In this document: positions 7,168 through 14,488 of the stretch, piece by piece
Layout: each line of letters opens with the position of its first letter
Position numbering within the stretch: position 1 is the stretch's first letter
Assembly (NCBI GenBank): GCA_017553665.1
Contig: JAFZKM010000189.1
Location: 1-18,071, forward strand
Direction: 5' to 3'
DNA from: Lachnospiraceae bacterium
GTDB lineage: Bacteria > Bacillota_A > Clostridia > Lachnospirales > Lachnospiraceae
Length of the DNA stretch: 18,071 nt
Made by a program: the position numbers and the translations under genes
The notes under the pieces: model-generated
Databases searched by the model: none
What the model saw: only the letters and a program-made list of their open reading frames with translations
Told to the model about the DNA's origin: nothing

Positions 7168-7185
7168 AGGACTTGACAAAGTCCT
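7168..7185 (+). repeat. Small hairpin carrying a consensus -35 box
   Basis: AGGACTT (7168-7174) pairs with AAGTCCT (7179-7185) around GACA. The hairpin contains a perfect -35 hexamer TTGACA at 7173-7178. The position expected for a -10 (near 7196-7201) is GGCCGG, so a normal promoter is not present in this arrangement. Confidence 0.6.
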
Positions 7186-7195
7186 CAAAAAGTGC

Positions 7196-7230
7196 GGCCG
7201 GCTTCGCTATGAATCATAGCGAAGCCGGCC
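7196..7230 (+). repeat. 35-bp near-perfect palindrome before the transposase gene
   Basis: Two 17-nt arms, 7196-7212 and 7214-7230, are exact reverse complements around a single A at 7213. The outer arms are GC-rich (GGCCGGCTTCGC). The palindrome lies between the terminator and the transposase ribosome binding site. In RNA it would form a very stable hairpin (real loop about 5 nt) stacked directly on the following inverted repeat. Confidence 0.92.
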
Positions 7231-7263
7231 CCTTAAATAAAGCCACCACGCATCGATTTAAGG
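7231..7263 (+). promoter_or_regulatory. Inverted repeat that can mask the transposase ribosome binding site
   Basis: CCTTAAAT at 7231-7238 is the exact reverse complement of ATTTAAGG at 7256-7263. The second arm overlaps the transposase Shine-Dalgarno sequence AAGGGAG (7260-7266), seven bases before ATG 7274. Any transcript containing both arms could hide the site. Members of the IS4 family such as IS10 and IS50 are known to limit transposase made from read-through RNA this way; the same function here is inferred. Confidence 0.65.
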
Positions 7264-7273
7264 GAGCGCACTT

Positions 7274-8578
7274 ATGAGAGCATCTTACATCAAAAAACTG
7301 TTTTGGGGAACCATTAATTCAATGAAGGACAATCTTTCCGCCTTTGTCAAACATCCGGGTGTTGACTTCACGCGTACCAGAAAGTGCCCGTTTATAGCAC
7401 TAATACGTTTTATTCTGTCACTGGAATGTCATTCGTTGAACCATGAGCTGATTTCCTTCTTTTGCGGTGACAGCTCCGGCATACCATCCAGATCAGCCTT
7501 TATCCAACAACGGGATAAACTGAACGATACCGTCTTTCCGTTCCTGTTCTCGGAACTAAATAAACAGACTGGATTCAAGCGTACTTTCCACGGTTTTCAC
7601 ATCATTGCCTGTGATGGGTCGGATGTGAACATTCCCCCTCTCGCCGGCGATGAATCTACCATTGTTGCCTCAAACACGCCAGAAGTCAGTTATCATCAGA
7701 TGCATTTGAACGCCATGTATGATGTCCTTGAGGAGCGATATACCGATGTGATCATGCAACCACGTGCCGAATATAACGAAAGAACTGCATTGATAGAGTT
7801 CCTCAAAAGGAATCCTGTACCGGGCAAGTGCATCTTTCTTGCAGACAGGGGCTATTTCTCCCTCAATGTACTCGCGCATCTGCTGAAATCGGGGCAGTGC
7901 TTCGTATTGAGGATGAATGCTCCGGATAGTGGGGATTTCTTCCTCAAACGGTTTGAGATGCCTGATTCGGAGACATTTGACATCTTACTTGAGATCAATG
8001 TCACAAGAAGCTACAGGAAGGTAAAAAGCAGTTCTGAGAAATATGTTACTGCCAGAAAAGCCAGAAGTTTTGACTTCATTCCCGCCGAGGATAAGGAAAG
8101 CGTATTTACTATGTCATTCAGGCTTGTAAAGATCAAACTGGCCGATGGCAACTATGAATACCTTATAACGAACCTTCCCCAAAATGAATTCAGGGCTGAA
8201 ACCATTAAGGAACTTTACCGCCTCAGATGGGGGATCGAGACTTCTTTCAGAGTCCTTAAGTACAATGTCTCACTTAACAGCTTTCACAGCATCCGCAGGG
8301 ATTTCATTGTCCAGGAGATTTACGCAAGGCTGATCATATATAACCTCACGATGTCTTTGGTGCACAGTGTGACAGTGAAGAAAAAGGACACAAAATATCA
8401 GTATAAGTTATCTGTGTCTGCTGCAGTCATCACTTGTAAGGATTATCTGATACACAAGATCAAGAATAACGAGGTAAAATACGAACTGTTACGTCATCTT
8501 ACACCGATACGACCAGGACGGAAATATGTCAGAAAGAAACGGTCGAAGAGGTATGTTCCATTAACGAACAGGGCATAA
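7274..8578 (+). CDS. IS4-family DDE transposase
   Basis: The 434-residue protein has the catalytic layout of IS4-type transposases. The first aspartate is in ACDGSDVNIPP (about residues 112-122), the second in FLADRGYFS (about 193-201), and the glutamate is in the YREK signature YRLRWGIETSFRVLK (about 315-329), which fits Y-(2)-R-(3)-E-(6)-K exactly. The C-terminus is strongly basic (RKYVRKKRSKR). The length is normal for the family and no frameshift or stop interrupts the frame. The start ATG 7274 follows AAGGGAG at 7260-7266. Its base composition and codon use differ from the flanking housekeeping genes, as expected for a mobile gene. It cuts and rejoins DNA at the element's ends, presumably the 65-bp repeats described here. 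Confidence 0.95.
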   Translation: MRASYIKKLFWGTINSMKDNLSAFVKHPGVDFTRTRKCPFIALIRFILSLECHSLNHELISFFCGDSSGIPSRSAFIQQRDKLNDTVFPFLFSELNKQTGFKRTFHGFHIIACDGSDVNIPPLAGDESTIVASNTPEVSYHQMHLNAMYDVLEERYTDVIMQPRAEYNERTALIEFLKRNPVPGKCIFLADRGYFSLNVLAHLLKSGQCFVLRMNAPDSGDFFLKRFEMPDSETFDILLEINVTRSYRKVKSSSEKYVTARKARSFDFIPAEDKESVFTMSFRLVKIKLADGNYEYLITNLPQNEFRAETIKELYRLRWGIETSFRVLKYNVSLNSFHSIRRDFIVQEIYARLIIYNLTMSLVHSVTVKKKDTKYQYKLSVSAAVITCKDYLIHKIKNNEVKYELLRHLTPIRPGRKYVRKKRSKRYVPLTNRA

Positions 8579-8603
8579 CCGCCCGGAGTGATAGCTTAAA
8601 GCA

Positions 8604-8639
8604 GACAGGGCATGCCCTGTCTTAAAAGCATGCCCTGAT
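8604..8639 (+). repeat. Palindrome and repeat downstream of the transposase gene
   Basis: An 18-bp perfect palindrome (8604-8621, GACAGGGCA/TGCCCTGTC) is followed by a second copy of GCATGCCCTG at 8628-8637, so two alternative hairpins are possible. A T-run (TTTTTT) occurs at about 8644-8649, so this could be a weak terminator for the transposase transcript, though stem and T-run are not adjacent. Confidence 0.6.
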
Positions 8640-8714
8640 ATCGTTTTTTAGATAAACGTTCTGTTAGGCGGTCCATACTTCTGATATTTGAACCAAAAAA
8701 AGACATTGAAAAAG

Positions 8715-8779
8715 CTTAACTAAATGCCATTGGGACGGTTCTTTTGGTAACGAAGTGCGTTACCAAAAGAACCGTCCCC
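8715..8779 (+). repeat. Right 65-bp terminal inverted repeat with 21-bp hairpin
   Basis: This is the reverse complement of the left end, with one mismatch in the loop (AAGTG here against CAGTT on the left). Its perfect 21-bp stem can extend by five more pairs into the flank: GCCAT at 8726-8730 against GTGGC at 8780-8784, across a T-C mismatch. It ends 10 bases before the ksgA stop codon. No T-tract follows on either strand, so it is not a standard terminator, but such a strong hairpin may still protect mRNA 3' ends. Confidence 0.92.
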
Positions 8780-8789
8780 GTGGCTTTTA

Positions 8790-9656
8790 TCATATATTGC
8801 CCAGTAAGTCACTAAGCTGCGCGAACTGCTCCAGCGTCAGGGCTTCGCCCCTGACGGTTTCGGGAAGACCCATCTGCTGCAGGGCGGCTGAGACGCTCTC
8901 CTTCGAGAAATCAAGCTCGGGAGAGTTGTTGATCCCGTTCTGCAGCGTTTTTCTGCGCTGATTGAATGAAGCGCGGATCAGCGCGAACATCAGCTTTTCA
9001 TCGCGTACTTTTACCGGCGGCTCCGGATGGAGCGTCAGGCGGATGACCGCGGAGCCCACATTGGGCCTCGGCATGAAGCAGTTGGGCGGTACATTGGCCG
9101 CGATATACGCGTCGGCGTAATACTGAACCGCCAGCGAGAGCGCTCCGTAATCCTTGCTTCCGGGCACTGCCTGCATGCGCTCGGCCACTTCTTTCTGTAC
9201 CATTACCGTGATATTGTCGATCGGCAGCCGCTCCTCGAGCAGCTTCATGACGATCGGCGTGGTTATGTAATACGGCAGGTTCGCCGCCACCTTGATCGGG
9301 CGTCCGCCGTTCTCTTCTTCTATCAGCTTCTTCAGGTCCAGCTTCAGCACATCTTCATTGATGATCCTGAAATTGTCATACGCGGACAATGTATCGTTCT
9401 CCAGTATCGGCACGAGTGTCCGGTCAATCTCGACCGCGATAACTTTCCCGGCGTTCTCGCAGAGGTACTGCGTCATCGTTCCGATGCCGGGCCCGATCTC
9501 GAGCACCATATCGTCCTTCGTGATGCCTGCCGCCGCGATGATCTTATCAAGCACGTGCGTGTCGATCAGGAAGTTCTGGCCGAACTTCTTCTGGAAAACG
9601 ATATGATATTTATTCAGGATCTCGATCGTTCTCTTCGGATCTCCCAAGTATGCCAT
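8790..9656 (-). CDS. ksgA: 16S rRNA (adenine1518/1519-N6)-dimethyltransferase
   Basis: The 288-residue KsgA/RsmA enzyme dimethylates two adjacent adenines near the 3' end of 16S rRNA with S-adenosylmethionine, a late quality check in small-subunit assembly. Visible motifs are KKFGQNFL at 23-30, LEIGPGIGTMT at 52-62 (SAM-binding motif I), VEID at 75-78, EDVL at 101-104, and NLPYYITTP at 126-134 (catalytic motif IV). The C-terminal four-helix part includes RASFNQRRKTLQN. The length matches the family, so the C-terminus was not damaged by the nearby insertion. Start ATG is at 9656-9654, preceded by AAAGGA inside the end of tatD. Only 3 nt separate it from the tatD stop, so the two are almost certainly translationally coupled, an order common in Bacillota. 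Confidence 0.97.
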   Translation of the reverse strand: MAYLGDPKRTIEILNKYHIVFQKKFGQNFLIDTHVLDKIIAAAGITKDDMVLEIGPGIGTMTQYLCENAGKVIAVEIDRTLVPILENDTLSAYDNFRIINEDVLKLDLKKLIEEENGGRPIKVAANLPYYITTPIVMKLLEERLPIDNITVMVQKEVAERMQAVPGSKDYGALSLAVQYYADAYIAANVPPNCFMPRPNVGSAVIRLTLHPEPPVKVRDEKLMFALIRASFNQRRKTLQNGINNSPELDFSKESVSAALQQMGLPETVRGEALTLEQFAQLSDLLGNI

Positions 9657-9659
9657 ATT

Positions 9660-10520
9660 TCATGTCCTTTCTCTCTGATCGATGATGGCAAAAAACCTGC
9701 ACGCGTTCGCGTATGTCATATCCTCAACCTCTGCCTCGGAAAGCCCCTTTATCCTCGCGATCTCCGCGGCCACCGAATGCAGATAAGCGCTGTTGTTGCG
9801 CTGTCCGCGATGCGGTTCGGGGGCGAGATAAGGACAGTCGGTTTCAAGCAGAAGCTTCTCAGCCGGGACCAGTTCCACCACTTCGCGCAGCTTCTTCGCG
9901 TTCTTAAAGGTCAATACTCCGCCGATGCCGAAGTAAAGTCCCATCTTCACATATTCCTCCGCCTGTTCGGGGCTGTACGAATAACAGTGCATGTCAGCGC
10001 GCAGCTCTCTGCCCGCCTTTTGCTCGCGGGCGTACATCTCACGCACGATATTCATCGTATCCTCCGCGGCGTCGCGGCTGTGTATCTCTATCGGGAGACC
10101 CAGCTCTGTCGCCAGCTCCCATTGCTTTATAAATGCTTCTTTCTGCACCTCACGCGGGTAAACATCCCAGTGATAGTCGAGCCCTATCTCGCCGATCGCG
10201 ATGACCTTGGCAGCCTTTGCCATTTCTCTCAATTCCGACAGATTCTTCTCGGGATCGGCAGTCATGCGCTCCGTTTCACCCTCATCATTCACAGGGCCGT
10301 CATACTGTACAAGTTCCCCCGCGTTATCCGGATGTACCCCGACCGCGGCATATATAAATTCATATTTCCGGGCCAGTTCCGCGCTCCTGCGTGAGCTCGC
10401 CATATCAGCGCCGATATTGACCGCGCGTGCGATGCCTGCTGCCTGCAGCCCTCCGATCACAACGTCCCGGTCATCATTAAACGCGTCATCGTCATAATGC
10501 GCATGTGTCTCGAAAATCAT
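9660..10520 (-). CDS. tatD: TatD family metal-dependent hydrolase
   Basis: The 286-residue TIM-barrel protein of the amidohydrolase superfamily carries the TatD motifs: ETHAHYDD at 4-11 (H6, H8), AAVGVHPD around 58-65, IGEIGLDYHW near 109-118 (metal-bridging glutamate), IEIHSRDA, and LETDCPYLAP near 226-235. TatD proteins are 3'-5' DNases/exonucleases linked to DNA repair and nucleic acid turnover; exact substrates vary. There is an insertion of about 20 residues (VQYDGPVNDEGETERMTADP) after the VHPD block, where many homologues have a shorter H-P-H segment. The start has AGGA about 11 nt upstream. The gene follows the D,D-carboxypeptidase gene by 75 nt and is coupled to ksgA downstream. The symbol is by family, not proven orthology. 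Confidence 0.93.
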   Translation of the reverse strand: MIFETHAHYDDDAFNDDRDVVIGGLQAAGIARAVNIGADMASSRRSAELARKYEFIYAAVGVHPDNAGELVQYDGPVNDEGETERMTADPEKNLSELREMAKAAKVIAIGEIGLDYHWDVYPREVQKEAFIKQWELATELGLPIEIHSRDAAEDTMNIVREMYAREQKAGRELRADMHCYSYSPEQAEEYVKMGLYFGIGGVLTFKNAKKLREVVELVPAEKLLLETDCPYLAPEPHRGQRNNSAYLHSVAAEIARIKGLSEAEVEDMTYANACRFFAIIDQRERT

Positions 10521-10595
10521 ATATCAACCATCCTGTTCAATGTTCCGCTGCAGACCTCCCGACGAGCACCGGCCCGTATACGTACATTCCCCGGC

Positions 10596-11999
10596 CTATC
10601 TGCGTTTCTTCCTCGTGAGCAGGAGAACCAGAAGTCCCACCAGCAGCGCGAACGAACCGATGCCTACTCCGACCGCCACGGGCGCCGCCTTCTCCAGATC
10701 GATCAGATCAGAGAGCGAAGGCAGCTCGGTGCTCTTCTTTTTTGACATCGACAGTGTGCTGATGTCGATACCCTCAAACGCCACATCGACCGGGATCATG
10801 AATCCGGGCCAGCGCTTTGAAAAAGCCGCCTCGTTCATGGCGTCCGAAGAATTGTAATAGACAATATCCGCCATCCCGATGATCTTATCGCCATAGGTAT
10901 ATGAGATGGTGCCGATGACATTGTCTCCGTGATCTATATCCGCGTCGGCGTTGTAATCGATCCTTTTGACCGTATCGCCCGGAGTCACGGCGTCCGGGAG
11001 AATGACCAGTCCGCCCTCTCCGCCGCCGTGGAGCACGCTCTCACGGTCCTCATTGAACTCGTCGATCTCACCCGAGAACAGCGACGGGATATCCGTGCTG
11101 CTGCCGGCCAGATCGCTCATCCTGTAGGTTTTGAAATTGTCAAAGCAGTAATCGAGCAAAGTCTTCGAATCGGTATAAACCTTTGCCCAGGTCTCATCGT
11201 GCATCACGACGGAAATGATGGTCATTCCGTCTTTCTTCGCGTAGGTCACGAGCGCGTATCCGGCCTGCGTGGTCGCGCCGGTCTTGCCGCCGATGCAGTA
11301 GTCGTACTTCATCGTCTTGTTCAGGAACCAGTGATGGTTCGTGAGCAGCTTCGCCTCGTTCTTGTTGGTCGCGGGCATCGCGTAGGTCGCGGTTCCCGTG
11401 ATCTTCATGAAGGCCTCGTTCTGGTAAGCGGCGCGCGCGATGAGCGCCATATCGTAAGGACATGTATAATGGTCCTCGTCATGAAGTCCGTGGGAATTCG
11501 CGAAATTCGAATTAACGCAGCCGAGCGACTTCGCCTTCGCGTTCATCATCTTGATGAATCTCGCGATCGAGCCGCCGACATGCTCACCGACCGCGTATGT
11601 TCCTTCGTTCGCGGACTCAAGCATGATTCCGTAGAGCGCCTGCTCCATCGTGATCTGCTCGCCCTCGACCAGGCCCATACGCGAGCTCGTCTTCGAAACA
11701 TAATTGTCCTCCGCGTAGCTCACGGTCACGATCTCGTTCAGTTCGCTGTTCTCGAGCGCCACCAGCGTGGTCAGTATCTTCGTCGTGCTGGCCGGGAAGA
11801 ACTTCTCGTAAATGTTCTTCTCATACAAAATGCTGCCGGTCGTCGCCTCGACAACGATCGCGCCGTCCGCGGTGATCTCCGGTCCCGTGGGCCAGATGAT
11901 CCCGGCATCGTCATCCGCGCTGACGCGGACGCTCTGCCCGACGGCGGCTTCAAATATGATAAAGAGCAATAAAAGTATTGCCAATATGCGTTTCTTCAT
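10596..11999 (-). CDS. Serine-type D-alanyl-D-alanine carboxypeptidase (penicillin-binding protein, DacF-like)
   Basis: The 467-residue extracytoplasmic enzyme trims the terminal D-Ala from peptidoglycan stem peptides. A signal peptide covers residues 1-28 (MKKRILAI, hydrophobic core, VSA|DD). The three penicillin-binding motifs are present: SxxK at 71-74 (STTK, catalytic serine S71), SxN at 129-131 (SAN), and KTG at 239-241 (GGKTGATTQAGY). A C-terminal beta domain spans about 300-420. The C-terminus has a predicted transmembrane helix (about 439-462) followed by RKKRR, so the protein is anchored at both processing ends, unlike PBPs held by an amphipathic helix. ATG 11999-11997 is preceded by AAGGA. 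A promoter lies in the end of the upstream AMMECR1 gene, so this gene can be expressed apart from it, possibly carrying tatD and ksgA with it. Confidence 0.94.
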   Translation of the reverse strand: MKKRILAILLLLFIIFEAAVGQSVRVSADDDAGIIWPTGPEITADGAIVVEATTGSILYEKNIYEKFFPASTTKILTTLVALENSELNEIVTVSYAEDNYVSKTSSRMGLVEGEQITMEQALYGIMLESANEGTYAVGEHVGGSIARFIKMMNAKAKSLGCVNSNFANSHGLHDEDHYTCPYDMALIARAAYQNEAFMKITGTATYAMPATNKNEAKLLTNHHWFLNKTMKYDYCIGGKTGATTQAGYALVTYAKKDGMTIISVVMHDETWAKVYTDSKTLLDYCFDNFKTYRMSDLAGSSTDIPSLFSGEIDEFNEDRESVLHGGGEGGLVILPDAVTPGDTVKRIDYNADADIDHGDNVIGTISYTYGDKIIGMADIVYYNSSDAMNEAAFSKRWPGFMIPVDVAFEGIDISTLSMSKKKSTELPSLSDLIDLEKAAPVAVGVGIGSFALLVGLLVLLLTRKKRR

Positions 12000-12028
12000 T
12001 TGTTTCCTTACCTGCTGCTTTTTTATTT

Positions 12029-12057
12029 ATTGTATCACACATGCCTTACAACCTCAA
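12029..12057 (-). promoter_or_regulatory. Promoter of the D,D-carboxypeptidase gene
   Basis: On the minus strand, TTGAGG (12057-12052, four of six matches) is followed after exactly 17 bp by TACAAT (12034-12029, five of six) with an extended TGA element. The TGA of the extended -10 is the stop codon of the MEMO-AMMECR1 gene (12037-12035). The transcription start should be near 12022, leaving a leader of about 22 nt that contains the AAGGA ribosome binding site. Confidence 0.7.
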
Positions 12058-13429
12058 ATCTCTGCAGCCTGATCTTCTCGCCGGGTCTGATCCCGCCCTT
12101 CTGCATCGCGATCGATATCTGCTGTTCCACGGAATCCACGCCGTCCAGATCGGGAAGCAGTAAACCTCTCCTGCCTCCGCATGAAACGATCACTCCGTAG
12201 CGCTTTACATCAAGTTCCTTCGGAGACTCAATGCTTTCCGGCGTTCCGAGCACATCGACATTTATCTCGAGACTCTTCAGTTCATCGGGCGTGATCGGAT
12301 TAAAGCGCGGGTCCTCGGTCGAGGCGCTGATCGCGTTGTTGATGATCTCCTGCGCAATGCACGCGGTCGTGGGCCCCGTGGTTCCGATGCAGCCTCTCAG
12401 ATCGCCGTTCTTGTGGATCGAAACAAAGGTGCCGGCCTGCTGCCGCCTCATCTCCGCGGGCAGATCGTCGGGTATCGCTATCTTCCGGTGCCAAAGTATG
12501 TATTCATAGATCGTCTTATACGCGAGCCTCACGTACGGATCCTTACTCATCGCCGCGTCATCGAGCCCGGCTTCTGCATTCTCGATATAGCTCTTCAGAA
12601 AATGCCTGCTCTCATCCGGTCCTTCGGGCCTGAAAATGCAGATCCCGTAGCCGACTCCGGTCACATCCTGATGTGAGAGTTTCTCCGCTTTTACAGCCAT
12701 TCCGTCAAAAGCTCCGGCCATTATCACGAACGATCTGTGCCCGCTTTCGGCTGCTTTATCACAGAAATCCGAATCAAAATCAAACAGTTCCCCGAACGCC
12801 GCTCTTCCGCAGACATCCATGATCCGTTCGTCATACTGCGGTCCTTCGGGCGCGAAGCCGTAAGGGCCGCTCGCTTTTAATTTATGCGAGAGGTCGCCGC
12901 TCGCGACGATCACCGTTTTGCGTCCGAGCTCGTCGATCGCCTGCTTCATGATCTTTCCGAGCCTGTAATGATCGGTGAGTCCGAAGCCCGACAGGCCGCA
13001 TCTAACCAGCTTAAAATCTTTATACTTCTGCGTGATGAACCACAGCGGGACCATCGTGCCGTGATCGAGGTTCTTCGATCTTTCGCCGAGCTTTCCCGCC
13101 GGAAAATCCGCATCCTCCGCGATATCGCAGATTCTGTCTACAAGTGTAGTATCGTATTTAACGTCAAACTTCACTTCCCGCGCGCCGAAATCACCGAGAT
13201 TTCCGCTCGCGCCTTTGCCCGGGGAGATATGGAAATAATCGCTGTACATCACGCTGTGCGGACTCGTGATGATGATAGTTTCGGGTTTCAGCGCCGCGAT
13301 CTCATCGGCCACCCGCTCATATGCGCGCGTGGTCTCTTCAATGCTTTTCTCGCCGCCTCTTCCGACCGCCGGAACGATCAAAGGGGGATGAGGTACCATA
13401 AAAGCCGCAAGCAGGTTATTCTTTTCCAT
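12035..13429 (-). CDS. AmmeMemoRadiSam fusion protein: MEMO (B) plus AMMECR1 (A)
   Basis: The 464-residue protein joins two domains usually encoded separately. Residues 1-270 are a MEMO1/LigB-type domain, with conserved histidines in VPHPPL (H14), TSPHSV (H58), LDHG (H123), SGDLSH (H182) and SGHRSF (H231), a pattern related to extradiol dioxygenase metal sites. Residues 290-464 are an AMMECR1 domain with the near-invariant LRGCIGT (344-350) and downstream SAST and FNPIT blocks. A radical SAM gene of the same system lies upstream, in the same direction. The biochemical role of the system is unknown to me; MEMO proteins have been reported to bind metal. I chose ATG 13429 because AAAGGAG lies 7 nt before it; an upstream in-frame ATG at 13489 and the ATG two codons upstream lack a usable site. 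Confidence 0.92.
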   Translation of the reverse strand: MEKNNLLAAFMVPHPPLIVPAVGRGGEKSIEETTRAYERVADEIAALKPETIIITSPHSVMYSDYFHISPGKGASGNLGDFGAREVKFDVKYDTTLVDRICDIAEDADFPAGKLGERSKNLDHGTMVPLWFITQKYKDFKLVRCGLSGFGLTDHYRLGKIMKQAIDELGRKTVIVASGDLSHKLKASGPYGFAPEGPQYDERIMDVCGRAAFGELFDFDSDFCDKAAESGHRSFVIMAGAFDGMAVKAEKLSHQDVTGVGYGICIFRPEGPDESRHFLKSYIENAEAGLDDAAMSKDPYVRLAYKTIYEYILWHRKIAIPDDLPAEMRRQQAGTFVSIHKNGDLRGCIGTTGPTTACIAQEIINNAISASTEDPRFNPITPDELKSLEINVDVLGTPESIESPKELDVKRYGVIVSCGGRRGLLLPDLDGVDSVEQQISIAMQKGGIRPGEKIRLQRFEVVRHV

Positions 13430-13503
13430 ATGCATTCTCCTTTCAGGCATCCGCAGTTTCGGCTCTGCCGAATTCTGCTTGCCTTCCACTTCGTTCCAGG
13501 CAC

Positions 13504-14364
13504 TCAGCAGTTCCCGGTATAAACGTATTTCAGGTTCTCCCTCGCAACCTCCGCAAGCCTGTAAACCTTCCTCACATCCGTCGCGTCCCTGTCCGTCATA
13601 TGAAATCTCGGGAAAAATCTCGAGATATGCAGAGGTATCTCTTCACCGATGACATTACCGTCCGCGTCCTTGAGTCCCGCGATCCAGCGGCTCATTTCCC
13701 GTATTTCATCCTCAGAGTCATTCTCTCCGGGAACGATGAGAGTCGTAAGCTCCACGTGGCATGCTTTTACGGCTCTCTCTATAAAACTCATGACCATCCG
13801 CCTGCTGCCGCCCAGAACCTTCTCGTAGTACCGGTCGGTGAAACCCTTCAGATCGATGTTCATCGCGTCGATATAAGGCAGGATCTCATCAAGTATCTCA
13901 ATTTCTGCGGTTCCGTTGGTCACGAGCACGTTCTTCAGGCCCTTTTCATGCACGAGCTTCGCGGTGTCGCGCACAAACTCATATCCGACCAGAGGCTCAT
14001 TGTAGGTGAAGGCGACTCCGATATTGCCCTTTCTTACGCATCTTTCCGCCATTCCGGCGAGCTCCTCAGGCGTCACGGTCTCGGCGTATCCCATCTCCTC
14101 AAAAGCTTCGTCCGACCAGGAGATCTCATTGTTCTGACAAAACGGGCAGCGCAGATTGCACCCGAAACTCCCGACCGAGAGCACATATTTCCCGGGGCAA
14201 AACCGGGCCAGCGGCTTCTTTTCAACCGGATCGAGCGCGATCGAAGACACTCTCCCGTAATTAAGGGCCTTCACCGTCCCGTCCTTACATGTTCTCGCGC
14301 CGCAAAAACCGGCCTTTCCCTCACCGATCTCACAGTGACGGAAGCACACATTGCACCTTCCCAT
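13504..14364 (-). CDS. AmmeMemoRadiSam system radical SAM enzyme
   Basis: The 286-residue radical SAM protein has an N-terminal cysteine cluster, C4, C7, C11 and C21 ([11 protein letters not shown] ... GFCGAR), typical of this family and of pyruvate-formate-lyase-activase-like proteins. It also has the radical SAM motif GCNLRCPFC (C69-x3-C73-x2-C76) for the [4Fe-4S] cluster that cleaves SAM. Later blocks are [33 protein letters not shown] and HISRFFPRF. Its substrate is unknown. The start chosen, ATG 14364, has a GGGGG ribosome site at 14371-14375 and matches the usual family N-terminus; an in-frame ATG at 14439 would add 25 residues and overlap the promoter. The MEMO-AMMECR1 fusion follows 74 nt after the stop, supporting a functional pair. 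Confidence 0.93.
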   Translation of the reverse strand: MGRCNVCFRHCEIGEGKAGFCGARTCKDGTVKALNYGRVSSIALDPVEKKPLARFCPGKYVLSVGSFGCNLRCPFCQNNEISWSDEAFEEMGYAETVTPEELAGMAERCVRKGNIGVAFTYNEPLVGYEFVRDTAKLVHEKGLKNVLVTNGTAEIEILDEILPYIDAMNIDLKGFTDRYYEKVLGGSRRMVMSFIERAVKACHVELTTLIVPGENDSEDEIREMSRWIAGLKDADGNVIGEEIPLHISRFFPRFHMTDRDATDVRKVYRLAEVARENLKYVYTGNC

Positions 14365-14379
14365 ACAATACCCCCATTC

Positions 14380-14388
14380 ATTATAGCA
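14380..14388 (-). promoter_or_regulatory. Extended -10 promoter of the radical SAM gene
   Basis: On the minus strand the sequence is TGCTATAAT (14388-14380), a perfect -10 with the extended TGC element. No good -35 is seen at 16-18 bp. The predicted start at about 14373-14374 would lie only about 10 nt before ATG 14364, inside the G-run that I take as the ribosome site. Either the message is almost leaderless or a different promoter further upstream is used. Confidence 0.6.
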
Positions 14389-14415
14389 TATCCACTCGGC
14401 AATCCCGGTAACGCT

Positions 14416-14450
14416 TTCGCGTTTGCACACCCCTTGCACACCCCTTCGCG
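14416..14450. repeat. 11-bp tandem repeat in a divergent promoter region
   Basis: TTGCACACCCC occurs twice in direct tandem (14423-14433 and 14434-14444), one helical turn apart, and the pair is framed by TTCGCG at 14416-14421 and 14445-14450. The repeat sits 37-38 bp from each of the two divergent -10 boxes (14380-14385 on minus, 14483-14488 on plus), a position suited to a shared regulator. No known operator is recognised. Confidence 0.6.
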
Positions 14451-14479
14451 GATATTATACTTCATTTTTCGGTTTTATG

Positions 14480-14488
14480 TGCTAAAAT
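14480..14488 (+). promoter_or_regulatory. Extended -10 promoter of the Dabb-OYE-HD-GYP genes
   Basis: TGC followed by TAAAAT (14480-14488) is a good extended -10; the -35 region is weak (TTCATT at 14461-14466, 16-bp spacer). Transcription should begin near 14495, giving a leader of about 30 nt that ends in AGGGAG before ATG 14525. Confidence 0.55.

Larger units (their letters stand above)
7027..8779 (+). mobile_element. Complete IS4-family insertion sequence with hairpin ends
   Basis: The 1753-bp element consists of two 65-bp terminal inverted repeats (64 of 65 bases identical), one transposase gene, and a left leader packed with hairpins and a terminator. Both ends and the transposase reading frame are intact, so it may be active. 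It lies between the stop codons of two convergent genes; without it they would be only 16 bp apart. No flanking target duplication is visible (left flank GTGAATACAT, right flank GTGGCTTTTA), so the insertion is old, rearranged, or my end coordinates are off by a few bases. The repeats may extend slightly outward, since CA-G is shared just outside both ends. Confidence 0.85.

Noticed and set aside
9027..10394. Long open frame on the plus strand (455 codons)
   Set aside because: It lies antisense to ksgA and tatD, spans both genes, is rich in R, H, L and I in the pattern of antisense frames of GC-biased codons, and shows no ribosome binding site or recognisable domain.
10929..11972. Plus-strand open frame (347 codons) over the D,D-carboxypeptidase gene
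   Set aside because: Antisense shadow of a gene with all three catalytic motifs intact; its composition is low-complexity R/V/H and no start site is supported.
13430..13489. Upstream start for the MEMO-AMMECR1 protein at 13489
   Set aside because: The extra residues are polar and unrelated to the family, and the segment contains the strong AAAGGAG ribosome site for ATG 13429.
14365..14439. Longer radical SAM protein starting at ATG 14439
   Set aside because: The extra 25 residues do not fit the family's usual N-terminus, and the segment contains the -10 promoter element and overlaps the tandem-repeat region.
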